The notes beneath the pieces are model-generated. The model ran no database searches. It was not told the origin of the DNA and was given only the letters and a program-made list of their open reading frames with translations. A stretch of 64,000 nt of DNA. Origin: Candidatus Heimdallarchaeota archaeon. Its GTDB lineage: Archaea; Asgardarchaeota; Heimdallarchaeia; JABLTI01. The translations under genes were made by a program, and so were the position numbers. The first letter of the stretch is position 1; the number at the start of each line of letters is the position of its first letter. The stretch lies in the NCBI GenBank assembly GCA_018238155.1, contig JABCTZ010000009.1, forward strand, positions 62,001 through 126,000, given 5' to 3'. Of this stretch, positions 48,784-56,623 are shown in pieces.

Positions 48784-49668
48784 TTACTTTTCAGAAACTT
48801 CTACGAATTGTTCACTCTTGTTTGATGAGGCTATTGGTACAATTTGAGGTGTTATCTCTTTGCTAAATTGACTTGCAATCCAAGATTTCCCTCGAATTCT
48901 TCGCTTAAGCCAATCGGGCATAATCCAACCAAGATAACCCAGAACTACCCCTGATATGCTAAAGAAAATTCGAAAATTCTGCAAGACTAATATTGCTATA
49001 ATACTATCTTTAACAAATGGAAGTGCATTCAAGCTTATAACAAGTGTAGCTGAAGCTAATGATATTACTGAAAGTAAGATGAAAGTAAATCCAAATTTAG
49101 TGAGTTTCTTTTCAAGTCCTCTTCTGATTCTAATTATTGCAATGATTATTCTAACATGAATCAAACTAAAAATAGCAATGATTATTCCAAAAGATAAAAG
49201 TGGTGTAGGTATGACAGCTGATAATTCTAGTATTTCATCATAATTTGCTACATGAAAGATAGGATTTTCTATTTGATGAACTATCTCTGAAGTGATAGCT
49301 CCAACAACAATGCTAATTAAAATAGATAAGGAAATAACTGTAAGTGATTTTACCAAATCACTGTCTTGAAGAATGTGCCTATTTGCAAAATAGTATAAGA
49401 ATAACAGACCTACAATACCGAGTAACAAATATGCTTGTTGAAAGATTCCGGTAATAATTTTCTCATCAGAATGATTTATCATAATTAGCTTAGCTACTAA
49501 TTGGAATATTCCAGCTAAATTGATTAAAAAATAACAAATTGCTAAAAGTATTGTTCCTATTGTTCTCTTTTTAAAGAATTGCCTGAATAATATGATTACA
49601 AAAATGAATGAAACAAAGATACTTATGCTCATATTAATAAGATAGTAGATAGTGTATCCATTTGCCAT
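48784..49668 (-). CDS. Seven-helix membrane protein in the Arf GTPase operon
   Basis: 294 residues with seven hydrophobic helices (about 5-28, 38-60, 70-95, 103-128, 140-170, 185-208, 215-250) and a soluble basic tail after GYLGWIMPDWLKRR. The layout is that of 7TM sensor or receptor-like proteins, such as the 7TM halves of archaeal sensor kinases, but there is no kinase domain. ATG 49668 is chosen because AGGAGGT lies eight bases before it; a longer frame to 49749 would overlap the GTPase gene. It follows the Arf GTPase directly and is likely its partner at the membrane. Ligand and function unknown. Confidence 0.65.
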   Translation of the reverse strand: MANGYTIYYLINMSISIFVSFIFVIILFRQFFKKRTIGTILLAICYFLINLAGIFQLVAKLIMINHSDEKIITGIFQQAYLLLGIVGLLFLYYFANRHILQDSDLVKSLTVISLSILISIVVGAITSEIVHQIENPIFHVANYDEILELSAVIPTPLLSFGIIIAIFSLIHVRIIIAIIRIRRGLEKKLTKFGFTFILLSVISLASATLVISLNALPFVKDSIIAILVLQNFRIFFSISGVVLGYLGWIMPDWLKRRIRGKSWIASQFSKEITPQIVPIASSNKSEQFVEVSEK

Positions 49669-49672
49669 TTTT

Positions 49673-50209
49673 CTAGACCTCCTGAATAACTTTGATATAC
49701 CAATGGAATGCATCATATATGCCGATTCCTTCTTTAGCTGATGTTTCAAAGCAAGCCCATTTCATAGAGAGGTTTGGATTCGCTAAATCGAATTGCTTAA
49801 TAAATTCCTCTCGAGCAAGTCTCCCCGGTAAATCTACTTTATTTAGTAAAAGAAGAACAGGAACATCTTCTCGAATTTGTGTTTTAAGAATTTTATAAAA
49901 GATTGTTTTTGCTTCTTCCATTCTAAAAGTGTCTGTGCTATCTACAACGAAAATTAATGCATCGGATTGCTCATTAATGCTTCCCCACATTGATCGAAAA
50001 TCTTGTTGCCCTCCGAGGTCGAAAACACTCAATTGCAGTTTAGGGAGATCGATTGTTTCTCGATTTATACCCATTGTTGGTATTGTCTCTTGAAATTCAC
50101 CATTGATGAGATAATGGATGATAGCTGTTTTTCCAGCACCATCTAATCCGCAAATTGAAAGGTTAACTCTTTTGGTGCGATTTTTAAAGAGTTTTATGAG
50201 AAATGACAT
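49673..50209 (-). CDS. Arf/Arl/Sar-family small GTPase
   Basis: 178 residues. All guanine-nucleotide motifs are present: GLDGAGKT (P-loop, G1), a switch-I Thr in PTMGIN (G2), DLGGQ (G3, with the Gly-Gln typical of Arf/Sar/G-alpha), NKVD (G4) and TSAKEG (G5). The short N-terminal helix MSFLIKLFKNRTK is amphipathic like the membrane-inserting helix of Arf, without a Gly2 for myristoylation. In eukaryotes Arf proteins recruit coats to membranes; in Asgard archaea the role is unknown. ATG 50209 is set by AAGGAGT seven bases upstream. It is cotranscribed with the possible longin-like gene before it and the 7TM gene after it. Confidence 0.88.
   Translation of the reverse strand: MSFLIKLFKNRTKRVNLSICGLDGAGKTAIIHYLINGEFQETIPTMGINRETIDLPKLQLSVFDLGGQQDFRSMWGSINEQSDALIFVVDSTDTFRMEEAKTIFYKILKTQIREDVPVLLLLNKVDLPGRLAREEFIKQFDLANPNLSMKWACFETSAKEGIGIYDAFHWYIKVIQEV
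49677..49683 (-). promoter_or_regulatory. Strong Shine-Dalgarno inside the GTPase gene end
   Basis: On the minus strand AGGAGGT spans the last codons of the Arf GTPase gene and lies eight bases before ATG 49668 of the 7TM gene. It decides the 7TM start and implies coupled translation from one mRNA. Confidence 0.75.
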
Positions 50210-50216
50210 TTTGTTT

Positions 50217-50223
50217 ACTCCTT
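50217..50223 (-). promoter_or_regulatory. Shine-Dalgarno for the Arf GTPase
   Basis: Minus-strand AAGGAGT lies seven bases before ATG 50209 and overlaps by one base the stop codon of the upstream gene. This fixes the GTPase start rather than the longer frame to 50293, and indicates coupled translation. Confidence 0.7.
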
Positions 50224-50723
50224 CATTTCCACATTTCATCTGCAAGAGATTTAGCTGCTTTTTTCTTGCTATCCTCTTCTTTCTCTTCAGCAATATTCAT
50301 TTCAATAGTCACTACAGAACTTATTTTGATTTTAATGTGCCCTTTATCTATTCCACTATAGAGATAAGGAAGAATCTTTTCAATTGTCTCTACAGAGATT
50401 GAGTTATTCTTCTTAAGTTCTTCAATTGTTGCTGTGAAAACTTTTCGAACAATGCTTGCATTGTAATCTGTTTGATCAAATACTGCTACTAAAGAGGCAA
50501 TGTTGTCTCGTTCGGATTTTCTAGGTATCTTAAATACATACCCTGAGAGCGCACTGTTGCTACTTAGAGTGGTAGAAATAAAATCTCCTTCTTTTGCTCC
50601 GAGAGGCATACTCTTTATTGGAATTTCAAGAAGCATTTCCGGTGGTAAAACTTCGGGATAGGCTTTAACCATTTCCAACCCTTTTTTTCCCATTGTTACT
50701 AAACAAAGGCTAATCGGTCTCAT
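50223..50723 (-). CDS. Uncharacterised protein, possibly longin-like, paired with Arf GTPase
   Basis: 166 residues, soluble. A first strand (ISLCLVTMGKKG) leads into VKAYPEVLPPEMLLEI, followed by strands (DFISTTLS, LSGYVFKIP, ASLVAVFD) and a long helix (ASIVRKVFTATIEELKK), then further helices and an acidic/basic tail. The order strand-strand-helix-three strands-helix and the closing helix after VAVF resemble longin/roadblock-type small GTPase partners, which Asgard genomes often place beside small GTPases. No sequence motif proves it. The gene ends at the GTPase ribosome site, so the two proteins are made together. Confidence 0.6.
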   Translation of the reverse strand: MRPISLCLVTMGKKGLEMVKAYPEVLPPEMLLEIPIKSMPLGAKEGDFISTTLSSNSALSGYVFKIPRKSERDNIASLVAVFDQTDYNASIVRKVFTATIEELKKNNSISVETIEKILPYLYSGIDKGHIKIKISSVVTIEMNIAEEKEEDSKKKAAKSLADEMWK

Positions 50724-50930
50724 TTTTAATCTTTCTCCATCTATTTACAATAGTCTATTTTAAATTAATATGTACTTAATTTTCTGCTTTAAAGCTAATG
50801 TTTTCGGCAAAAAAATGTTAAAATTCTCTTTATAAACGAAAATCGATTTATTGATTTGAAACTCATAGATTTCTTGTATTAAAATATCTATTTATTCAAT
50901 TCTAAAATGGTGGAGAATGGATGCAGAGCT

Positions 50931-51701
50931 TTAAGCTACCGGCACTTGGAATGTTTCTTCTGTAACCTCTGGTGTTGGTCCTACGATGAATCCCGTAAGC
51001 ATTAAGCTTATACCGATTGCTGCCATTATAAATTCTAATCCATTGAGGCTTTGCGCATTTTTCCAATGTTCTGCAAGTACATTAGAAAGGATATTAGGTA
51101 TCAGTGAGCCAATATGAATGCATAAACCCCAGATGAAAAGTTTTAGTGATTTTCTAGTAGTTTTATCTTCTGTTTGTTTGAATGCTCGTATGAAGAAGGA
51201 AATTGTAGATATGACAACAATAAGGCATATTGGATAAAATATTATCGTGAAGAGTGTTGATGTTTGAGTATCTGCTCCTCCTGTAGGCGCCTGCCTGATT
51301 GAGTACCATGGCTCTTCTGAACCCGTTAACCCAAATAAGAATCCCGCAACAATCCCAAGAATAATCAGACCAGTAGTAACAATTGGCCATCTTAAAATAA
51401 ATTGTATTCCATAATTAAATGCTAGCGAGCTTAAGGCTAGAAATACTACTCCCAAAAACAATGTAAAAGCATAAATTTTAGTTAGGAAGACCATTAGGTT
51501 GGGATTTGTTTCGTCAAAAATAAATGCACCAATAGGTAGGAAGAAATAGGCAATTGCAATGAAGAGGAAACTCATCGAGAATAACCAATTCAGCTTTTCC
51601 TTCGGATTTCTTTTTAATACTATGCAAGTAATTATCGTTGAAGAAATAACTGCTAAACCACCTACAACCATACTTAGATAATTTACCCAACCAAGAGCCA
51701 T
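50931..51701 (-). CDS. Seven-helix membrane protein, second copy of the 7TM type
   Basis: 256 residues, seven hydrophobic helices (about 6-28, 38-60, 70-95, 103-123, 148-170, 183-203, 223-244) and very short termini. It has the same plan as the 7TM protein downstream of the Arf gene, although clear residue identity is hard to see. The outer loop between helices 4 and 5 (about 125-147) contains W, Y and G/T-rich sequence that could form a binding lid. It is separated from the possible longin-like gene by 207 bases, so it may have its own promoter. Function unknown. Confidence 0.65.
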   Translation of the reverse strand: MALGWVNYLSMVVGGLAVISSTIITCIVLKRNPKEKLNWLFSMSFLFIAIAYFFLPIGAFIFDETNPNLMVFLTKIYAFTLFLGVVFLALSSLAFNYGIQFILRWPIVTTGLIILGIVAGFLFGLTGSEEPWYSIRQAPTGGADTQTSTLFTIIFYPICLIVVISTISFFIRAFKQTEDKTTRKSLKLFIWGLCIHIGSLIPNILSNVLAEHWKNAQSLNGLEFIMAAIGISLMLTGFIVGPTPEVTEETFQVPVA

Positions 51702-51782
51702 TTTGATTCCACCTAAAATAACAGTCTTGTATGGGTTTAAAGAATTTCTGCATAAAAATTCTTTAAAATGTTTAATATTTGA

Positions 51783-52178
51783 CTATTTTTCGTCTGGGAG
51801 CTCAACTTGGATATTATTAATATAAATATCTCTTCCGCCACTAATTTTCGTCTTACTAGAGTGGCATTTTGGGCATTCAAAAATATTGGTCATATCAACA
51901 ACAAAATGATCAACATCCTTTGATTGCTTTTCAATATCTCCACTATATTTGCACTCTTGACATTCAATTTGCCCTTTCTGCTCTGAAATTACTACTTCTG
52001 CACCATGAGCAAGTGTTCCTTCGCTGGCAATTTCAAAAGCGAAAATTAGTTGCTCTGCATTGAGCATAGTAAACTCTCCTACAACAAGTTCAATTTTGTT
52101 AATTTTGATGGCATGGTGTTTTTTTGCAACATCGGTTACGGTGTCTACTACTCCTACAGCTGTGGAAAATTCGTGCAA
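51783..52178 (-). CDS. hypA: Hydrogenase nickel-incorporation protein HypA
   Basis: 131 residues, close to the usual 110-135. The N-terminus M-H-E is the nickel site of HypA and requires the TTG start at 52178. Two pairs of cysteines, C-Q-E-C and C-P-K-C, form the structural zinc site at residues about 75-108, and VVGEF after the second strand is typical. HypA delivers nickel to [NiFe]-hydrogenase maturation with HypB. No hydrogenase or other hyp gene is in the window, so the partner genes must lie elsewhere. Confidence 0.88.
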   Translation of the reverse strand: MHEFSTAVGVVDTVTDVAKKHHAIKINKIELVVGEFTMLNAEQLIFAFEIASEGTLAHGAEVVISEQKGQIECQECKYSGDIEKQSKDVDHFVVDMTNIFECPKCHSSKTKISGGRDIYINNIQVELPDEK

Positions 52179-52411
52179 TTGTTCTGTTCACCTTGTTCAG
52201 AATTTACTTTCAATTAAGTCATACAACCTTTGTTCCTTTCAAAAAGATGTCGATTTAGATGTTATAATAGTAGATGAAAAAATCATTAGAAATCTTTTAT
52301 TGCTAGAACGATTTCTTCTATTGTAGAGGTAGTTTTAAATAGAATAAATAAAAAGAATTGAATAATTTTAAATTTAAGAACTACTTTAAGAGTTTGTAGA
52401 GGGAAAGATCA

Positions 52412-52804
52412 TTGTCCAAAAGCACTAAATCCAAAAAAAGGCAATCACAAAGAAAAGATCTTAGAGTAGTTTATCCTGAATATTTCGATAAAAATCTAAC
52501 AATGAGATTAGGTAGAAGAGTTCCCTTAAAATTAGCTTTTGATGAACCTGAAGCTAAACGAGTCGCTCTTGCAGCTCAAAAAGCAGGATATGAAGTATTC
52601 TTAGATTCTAACAAACATTATTCACGTACCTGGTACAATGGACGAGGGAGAGTCTTAATTGCCAAAATGGGTTCAAAGGAAGAACAACTTAGAGAGATAG
52701 CTAGAAATCTACCAAAAGTTAATCTACCAAGACCTGCCAAAAAGAAAACTCCTAAGAAAAAGAAGCCAAAGAAAGGCTCAGTATATAGACAAAAAACAAA
52801 ATAA
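52412..52804 (+). CDS. srp19: Signal recognition particle 19 kDa protein SRP19
   Basis: 130 residues with a TTG start preceded by GAGGGA. VVYPEYFDKNLTMRLGRRVP and the downstream R-T-W-Y-N-G-R-G-R-V segment are the RNA-binding signature of SRP19, which clamps helices 6 and 8 of SRP RNA before SRP54 binds. The C-terminal 30 residues are Lys/Pro-rich, as in many archaeal and eukaryotic homologues. Followed after 51 bases by the Gar1-like gene, a common archaeal pairing. Confidence 0.92.
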   Translation: MSKSTKSKKRQSQRKDLRVVYPEYFDKNLTMRLGRRVPLKLAFDEPEAKRVALAAQKAGYEVFLDSNKHYSRTWYNGRGRVLIAKMGSKEEQLREIARNLPKVNLPRPAKKKTPKKKKPKKGSVYRQKTK

Positions 52805-52855
52805 TTACTAAACGAAGAAAGAACAATATTTTCTTTACATTTGGTTGGAACTGAA

Positions 52856-53179
52856 ATGAAAAAACTTGGAAAAGTTTCTGTAATTGCAAGAAATGGTAAT
52901 CTTCTTGTCAAAACGAGTAAACCCTACAGAATTGGTACACCTGTTGTTGACCAACAGATTAAGAGGTTAGGAAAAATTGTTGATGTTATAGGTCCTGTCA
53001 GAGCTCCTTTTATTGTTGTGAATACAAAGGGAATAGGTAAACAGCTTAAAATTGGTGATGTTCTCTACTTAATGGATAAACAACCACAAAGGTCAACCAG
53101 TAGTAAGAGATCAAAGAGACCTCCTCCTAAAAAATATCACAAAACATCTAGTAATCGGAAAAAACCTACTAAGAGATAG
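52856..53179 (+). CDS. gar1: H/ACA RNP protein Gar1
   Basis: About 107 residues from ATG 52856 (TTG 52841 would add five). A short beta-barrel core with KLGKVSVIARNGNLLVK, GTPVVD, KRLGKIVDVIGPVRAPFIVV and GDVLYLM matches archaeal Gar1, which binds Cbf5 and helps release the product in RNA-guided pseudouridylation. The tail of about 35 residues is Lys/Arg/Ser-rich, longer than minimal archaeal Gar1. It forms an operon with srp19. Confidence 0.88.
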   Translation: MKKLGKVSVIARNGNLLVKTSKPYRIGTPVVDQQIKRLGKIVDVIGPVRAPFIVVNTKGIGKQLKIGDVLYLMDKQPQRSTSSKRSKRPPPKKYHKTSSNRKKPTKR

Positions 53180-53197
53180 ACAGCAAAAGTCTTAGTA

Positions 53198-53219
53198 AAG
53201 AAAATCTTTTCTTATTTTT
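53198..53219 (+). terminator. Probable terminator of the srp19-gar1 operon
   Basis: A 7-bp inverted repeat, AAGAAAA-TC-TTTTCTT (53198-53213), is followed by a T-run, 19 bases past the gar1 stop. T-rich tracts alone terminate archaeal transcription, so this is a reasonable end point, though the hairpin is weak. Confidence 0.4.
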
Positions 53220-53228
53220 CTTTGTCAA

Positions 53229-53243
53229 GTCACATTTTGTGAC
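53229..53243. promoter_or_regulatory. Perfect 15-bp palindrome, probable operator
   Basis: GTCACA-TTT-TGTGAC is an exact inverted repeat with a 3-base spacer, the form expected of a dimeric helix-turn-helix regulator site. It lies 44 bases upstream of the TATA box of the two-peptide unit, where an activator or regulator would bind. I saw no second copy in the window. Function is inferred from symmetry and position only. Confidence 0.5.
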
Positions 53244-53286
53244 CTCCAATTGAGTCTTCTTTTTGAGTTCCTATTAAGTGAATCCG

Positions 53287-53297
53287 TTTTAAATATC
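53287..53297 (+). promoter_or_regulatory. TATA box of the micropeptide unit
   Basis: TTTTAAATATC is a good archaeal TATA-like element with a preceding CCG. It predicts transcription starting near 53318, leaving a leader of about 25 bases that contains the TGGAGA ribosome site of the first peptide. Confidence 0.5.
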
Positions 53298-53342
53298 ATA
53301 CTCGGTGAATGTTAATTACGAATAAAACTTGGAGAACAAAAA

Positions 53343-53432
53343 ATGAACTTTAAAAAACAAAAAATCCAAAAACAAGTCAAAAAGGAAATTGAACAAATCA
53401 GAATACGAGTATGTCTTTTATCTGGTTGTTAA
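53343..53432 (+). CDS. Micropeptide A (29 residues, basic), tandem pair
   Basis: ATG with TGGAGA seven bases upstream, encoding 29 residues: a lysine/glutamine-rich amphipathic segment ending V-C-L-L-S-G-C. It shares K-K-x-x-x-Q-K-Q-[VI]-x-K-E-x4-R-x4-L-x-x-G with the next small frame (about 11 of 28 positions identical), which argues that both are real and duplicated. No signal peptide or full membrane helix. Not an eL41 ribosomal peptide, which is far richer in Arg. Function unknown. Confidence 0.5.
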   Translation: MNFKKQKIQKQVKKEIEQIRIRVCLLSGC

Positions 53433-53469
53433 AATAATCTAATAAGAATAAACTGGAGGAAAAGAAAAA

Positions 53470-53556
53470 ATGATTAAAAAAACACAATTACAAAAACAAA
53501 TTAACAAAGAAAAACAAAAAGCAAGAATGCAAATGGCATTAATAAATGGGCGATAG
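53470..53556 (+). CDS. Micropeptide B (28 residues, basic), tandem pair
   Basis: ATG preceded by TGGAGG with ten bases of spacing, encoding 28 residues with the core L-Q-K-Q-I-N-K-E and the ending A-L-I-N-G-R. It is related to the preceding 29-residue frame and lies 37 bases after it in the same probable transcript. Both have strong ribosome sites of their own, unlike random short frames. A T-rich tract at about 53630 could end the transcript. Function unknown. Confidence 0.5.
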   Translation: MIKKTQLQKQINKEKQKARMQMALINGR

Positions 53557-53674
53557 TCCTCTCTGCAAACAAGAAATAAGTACTGTATCATGGATTGCGC
53601 TTAGAAAATTATTGCCACCTGTTCTTGCTTTTTTTATGCCGATTTTTTTCTACCTCTCTATTGAGAGAATGTTA

Positions 53675-54643
53675 TTATTTCGCTTCTTCTGAAGCTGTTG
53701 TGCTTCCTTGCTTTGGCTTGAAATAAATTTCAACTAGCTGTTGAAAAATCATACTAAAAAGTATAAGCGCACAACCAATCCACTGGCGGACAAGGAGATT
53801 TTCCCCTGCAAAAATAAAAGCAAAGAATGCTCCAAAAACAGGTTCTGTAGCAAAAATTACTGCAACATGTGTAGGTGAAGTTTTCTTTTGAGCAAATGTT
53901 TGGAGTCCAAGTATTAATGCTGTAGCAATAATTCCTGTGAAAAGGATAGCAAAAATCACTTGATTATTTGTTACTATTGGAAAAACTGGTACATTGAATA
54001 TTGAGGGGGCGAATCCCATGAAAGCACATGTGATTCATGCAAGAATTGCTGTGACTCCTGTTTGGAAAACCACAAGAGTAGTAAAGTGTGTTTTCTTTAC
54101 AAATTTGTCAATAAAAATAATATGAAATGCATAAGCGAAAGTAGAAAAAATAATAAGCAAATCACCAATAATAGCACTTAATTGGAATGTTGCCAAGTTT
54201 ACTAAAGAAAGCAAACCGATACCTACTATTGCGACTAATATAGCTATCCAAGATAAGAAGTGCGGTTTTTTCTTCAACATTAAAGATGCAAATATCGGAA
54301 TGAGGACGACATATAATCCTGTAATAAAGGCCGTTTTTCCGGGACCTGTACCAAGATCCATGCCAAAGGTTTGGAATGTATAACCTACAAATAGGAACGT
54401 ACCAATGATTATTCCCCGAACAATATCTTCCCAATGGATGCGAAGAGTAAGTAATCGATAACCAAAAACAAATAAAAGTACAACAAAAGCGATTGAAAAT
54501 CGATAAGCGATGAATACCAGTACATTCATTGTTTTAACAGCTTGATCGACCATGAAGAAGGTCGAACCCCAAATTGCACTTATAATCAACAGAGCAAAAT
54601 CTGCGAACAATCGATGATGTAAAGGAGTTTTCTCTTCAAACAT
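53675..54643 (-). pseudogene. EamA/DMT-family transporter interrupted by an in-frame TGA
   Basis: Two stretches in the same minus-strand frame make one complete ten-helix EamA transporter. The N-terminal part (AIWGSTFFMVDQAV, GTFLFVGYTFQTFGMDLGTGPGKTAFITG) runs to a TGA at 54037-54035, and translation resumes without a frame change into ITCAFMGFAPSIF and the second EamA repeat (HVAVIFATEPVFGAFFAFIFAGE). The stop falls inside the linker/helix between the two halves. A nonsense mutation or a base error is likeliest; no selenocysteine element was seen. EamA proteins export metabolites or amino acids. Confidence 0.75.
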
Positions 54644-55061
54644 AACTGCACAGTTTAGAGTATTAACATCCTTTTTTCAATTTTCCTTTAATAGATGTAA
54701 ATTGAGTGGGTTGGAAAACTAAGTTGCACCTCTTGAAATGTAGAATAAAATTTCAAAAGAATCATTTCTTTGTACAATTCAAATATCCATCTATATTTGC
54801 CAAGGATGATTGCATCTTCTGAAGTGGAGATTAAGTCTTTCTACATCAAATAATGAACTACCTCTTTTGCTTGGGGATGTTTTTATATAATTTACTATTT
54901 TACTCTGTTTCAATCATTAATAGAAAATCATTCATTAAAATAAATGACAAAAAATAGACTTTCCATAGGAAAGAATAATCTTAAAAATAAGCACTAAGAA
55001 ATTTGTATTATCACTAAACTTGATTTATAATTTATTCAATATTCATTATTGGAGTTAAAAC
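54644..55061. other. Intergenic region, no gene recognised
   Basis: 418 bases between the divergent EamA pseudogene and the 107-residue gene. No frame of useful length or RNA fold was recognised. TATA-like tracts at 54891-54900 (TTTTATATAA) and 55024-55033 (TTTATAATTT) and GGAG at 55051 lie upstream of ATG 55062 and are its likely promoter and ribosome site. Confidence 0.5.
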
Positions 55062-55385
55062 ATGTCCGAGGAAAAAGATTATTTCAAAGAATATATGGCT
55101 ACTGTTGAAGGCACTGCTGAACCTGTTGTAAAGGGTGTACTACTATTTTTCTTAAGTAAGTTTGGAGAAAAACAGGTTGACGAAATGACAACTGTAATAG
55201 CACAACAAAAAATTTGCACTATTGAAGAAACAGAGAAATTACTAAAAACTAATTATTCAGTTGATGATGAAACAACACGTCAAATCCTTCAGCTGATGCA
55301 AAGAAAATTCAAAGAAGCTATCTCTGCAAAAGAAAGTACAAGTGAAAAATTAGCTTTCATTCGTTCTATTAAAAAGAAACACTAA
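55062..55385 (+). CDS. Small helical protein of unknown function
   Basis: 107 residues, no signal or membrane anchor. Predicted mostly helical, with a hydrophobic first helix (EPVVKGVLLFFLSKFGEKQV) and a TIEETEKLLKTNY segment reminiscent of a small helical domain, and a basic C-terminus. The first helix is too short and followed by too many charges to be a sure membrane segment. GGAG before the ATG supports expression. Not recognised. Confidence 0.6.
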   Translation: MSEEKDYFKEYMATVEGTAEPVVKGVLLFFLSKFGEKQVDEMTTVIAQQKICTIEETEKLLKTNYSVDDETTRQILQLMQRKFKEAISAKESTSEKLAFIRSIKKKH

Positions 55386-55516
55386 TTTTTTCATATATTT
55401 CGAGAAAGAATACATCAACAATTAATTGAGAATGTTCTTTTAAAACGAAAAAAATGAATAAACAAAGAGATGGGAATTTCTTCCCAATTCTATTTCTATA
55501 AACTATTTCCAATTTC

Positions 55517-56623
55517 TTATTCTTGTAGGTCTGTTTCTGGGAAAAGGTTGTTTTCTTTCAAATCTTTTCTCAGAGAAAATTCTGACCAAAAGATGTATTT
55601 GTATGAACGTATTGGTATTTCTTTCCCATTTAATCCGCTATCTATAAGAAAAAGCGTTTTCCATCCCTCTAAATCCTCTGGATTTTTAAAATTCATTTCA
55701 TATTTTTTTTGTGCGAAATGTTTCACTATGCTCCAAATGATTAGACGTGCAGCAAAATCAGCATCTTTGTGTCTTGCAATTTCTATTATTGCTTGATGGC
55801 AATCTTTTCGTGATGCATAGCCCAAAATATGTTTCTTTGCTAAAGAGAGAATATCCATGAACTCGCTATTTTCTATTATTTTTGGTTCATCTTTTAATTT
55901 GTTGAATTGATTCATAGTATTTAAGAAAAATGTTTTCAAATTACTTTGAGTTGTGTTTGCTTTTTTCGCTAAAAGTTTCCAACTGATGAGCTCATTTTCT
56001 GCCTGAAAGACTTCAAATAATTTCATCATTCTTTTGTAACCAAATCGTAGATTTATTTCAAGCATAAGTTCTTCTGTAATTGCTCTACCATTTTTTCTAC
56101 AAATTGATCTGAATACTGCTAAGACAAATGCTCTTCTTTTTCTTGGCGTAATTCTTTTTGCTCTTTCTTTCACTATATTTTTCTCTACTTTTGGCATCAT
56201 TCTCAAACAATAATCTTCAACTTCTAATACCAAAGCAGCCGGGAAGAAATCTCTCAATAAATCAAAATCTTTGCTCAATTCGGTAGTATTTTTATCTTTT
56301 TTTCTAATATTTTCTAAAACACAGTAAAGACTTCTGCTGCTTCTCTCTTTCTTTAGTATTTTTTGTAAATGATCTTTGGTAATATAGCTTCCAAGTTGGA
56401 TTTTACTTTTGTATGGTCTTATTGTCTTGTCTACTCTTTCAAAGCTAACTAATTTTGCCTTTATTTCTCGATTGAAATTATTATTGTTATTATTTGAGGG
56501 GTGATTGATAATATCTCTTTTTGAAAAATCTATTCCAACTGATAATTTTCCTTGAGAGAAAGTTTCTGGTAGGTAATTAACTTTATTTTTAGCCATTTTT
56601 TTCACCTTTTTGTTTTCATCCAC
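55517..56623 (-). CDS. Uncharacterised basic helical protein
   Basis: 368 residues, soluble, Lys-rich. A low-complexity run of six Asn lies near residue 45. Residues about 150-330 are strongly helical, with RITPRKRRAFVLAVFRSICRKNGRAI followed by further helices, loosely like the cyclin-type repeats of transcription factor B or a helix-turn-helix array (SWKLLAKKANTTQSNLKTFF looks like a helix-turn-helix). DNA or RNA binding is therefore possible but unproven. The first Met is at 56623; a Met near residue 10 is an alternative start. Confidence 0.55.
   Translation of the reverse strand: MDENKKVKKMAKNKVNYLPETFSQGKLSVGIDFSKRDIINHPSNNNNNNFNREIKAKLVSFERVDKTIRPYKSKIQLGSYITKDHLQKILKKERSSRSLYCVLENIRKKDKNTTELSKDFDLLRDFFPAALVLEVEDYCLRMMPKVEKNIVKERAKRITPRKRRAFVLAVFRSICRKNGRAITEELMLEINLRFGYKRMMKLFEVFQAENELISWKLLAKKANTTQSNLKTFFLNTMNQFNKLKDEPKIIENSEFMDILSLAKKHILGYASRKDCHQAIIEIARHKDADFAARLIIWSIVKHFAQKKYEMNFKNPEDLEGWKTLFLIDSGLNGKEIPIRSYKYIFWSEFSLRKDLKENNLFPETDLQE

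Noticed and set aside
52060..52326. 88-residue plus-strand frame overlapping the start of hypA
   Set aside because: Most of it is antisense to hypA, with no ribosome site and no recognised domain.
53343..53556. Ribosomal peptide eL41
   Set aside because: eL41 is dominated by Arg/Lys with Trp in archaeal forms. These peptides are Gln/Lys-rich, come as a pair and end in L-x-x-G.
54035..54037. TGA as selenocysteine in the EamA transporter
   Set aside because: The position is in a membrane linker with no redox context, family members do not use selenocysteine, and no SECIS-like structure was apparent.
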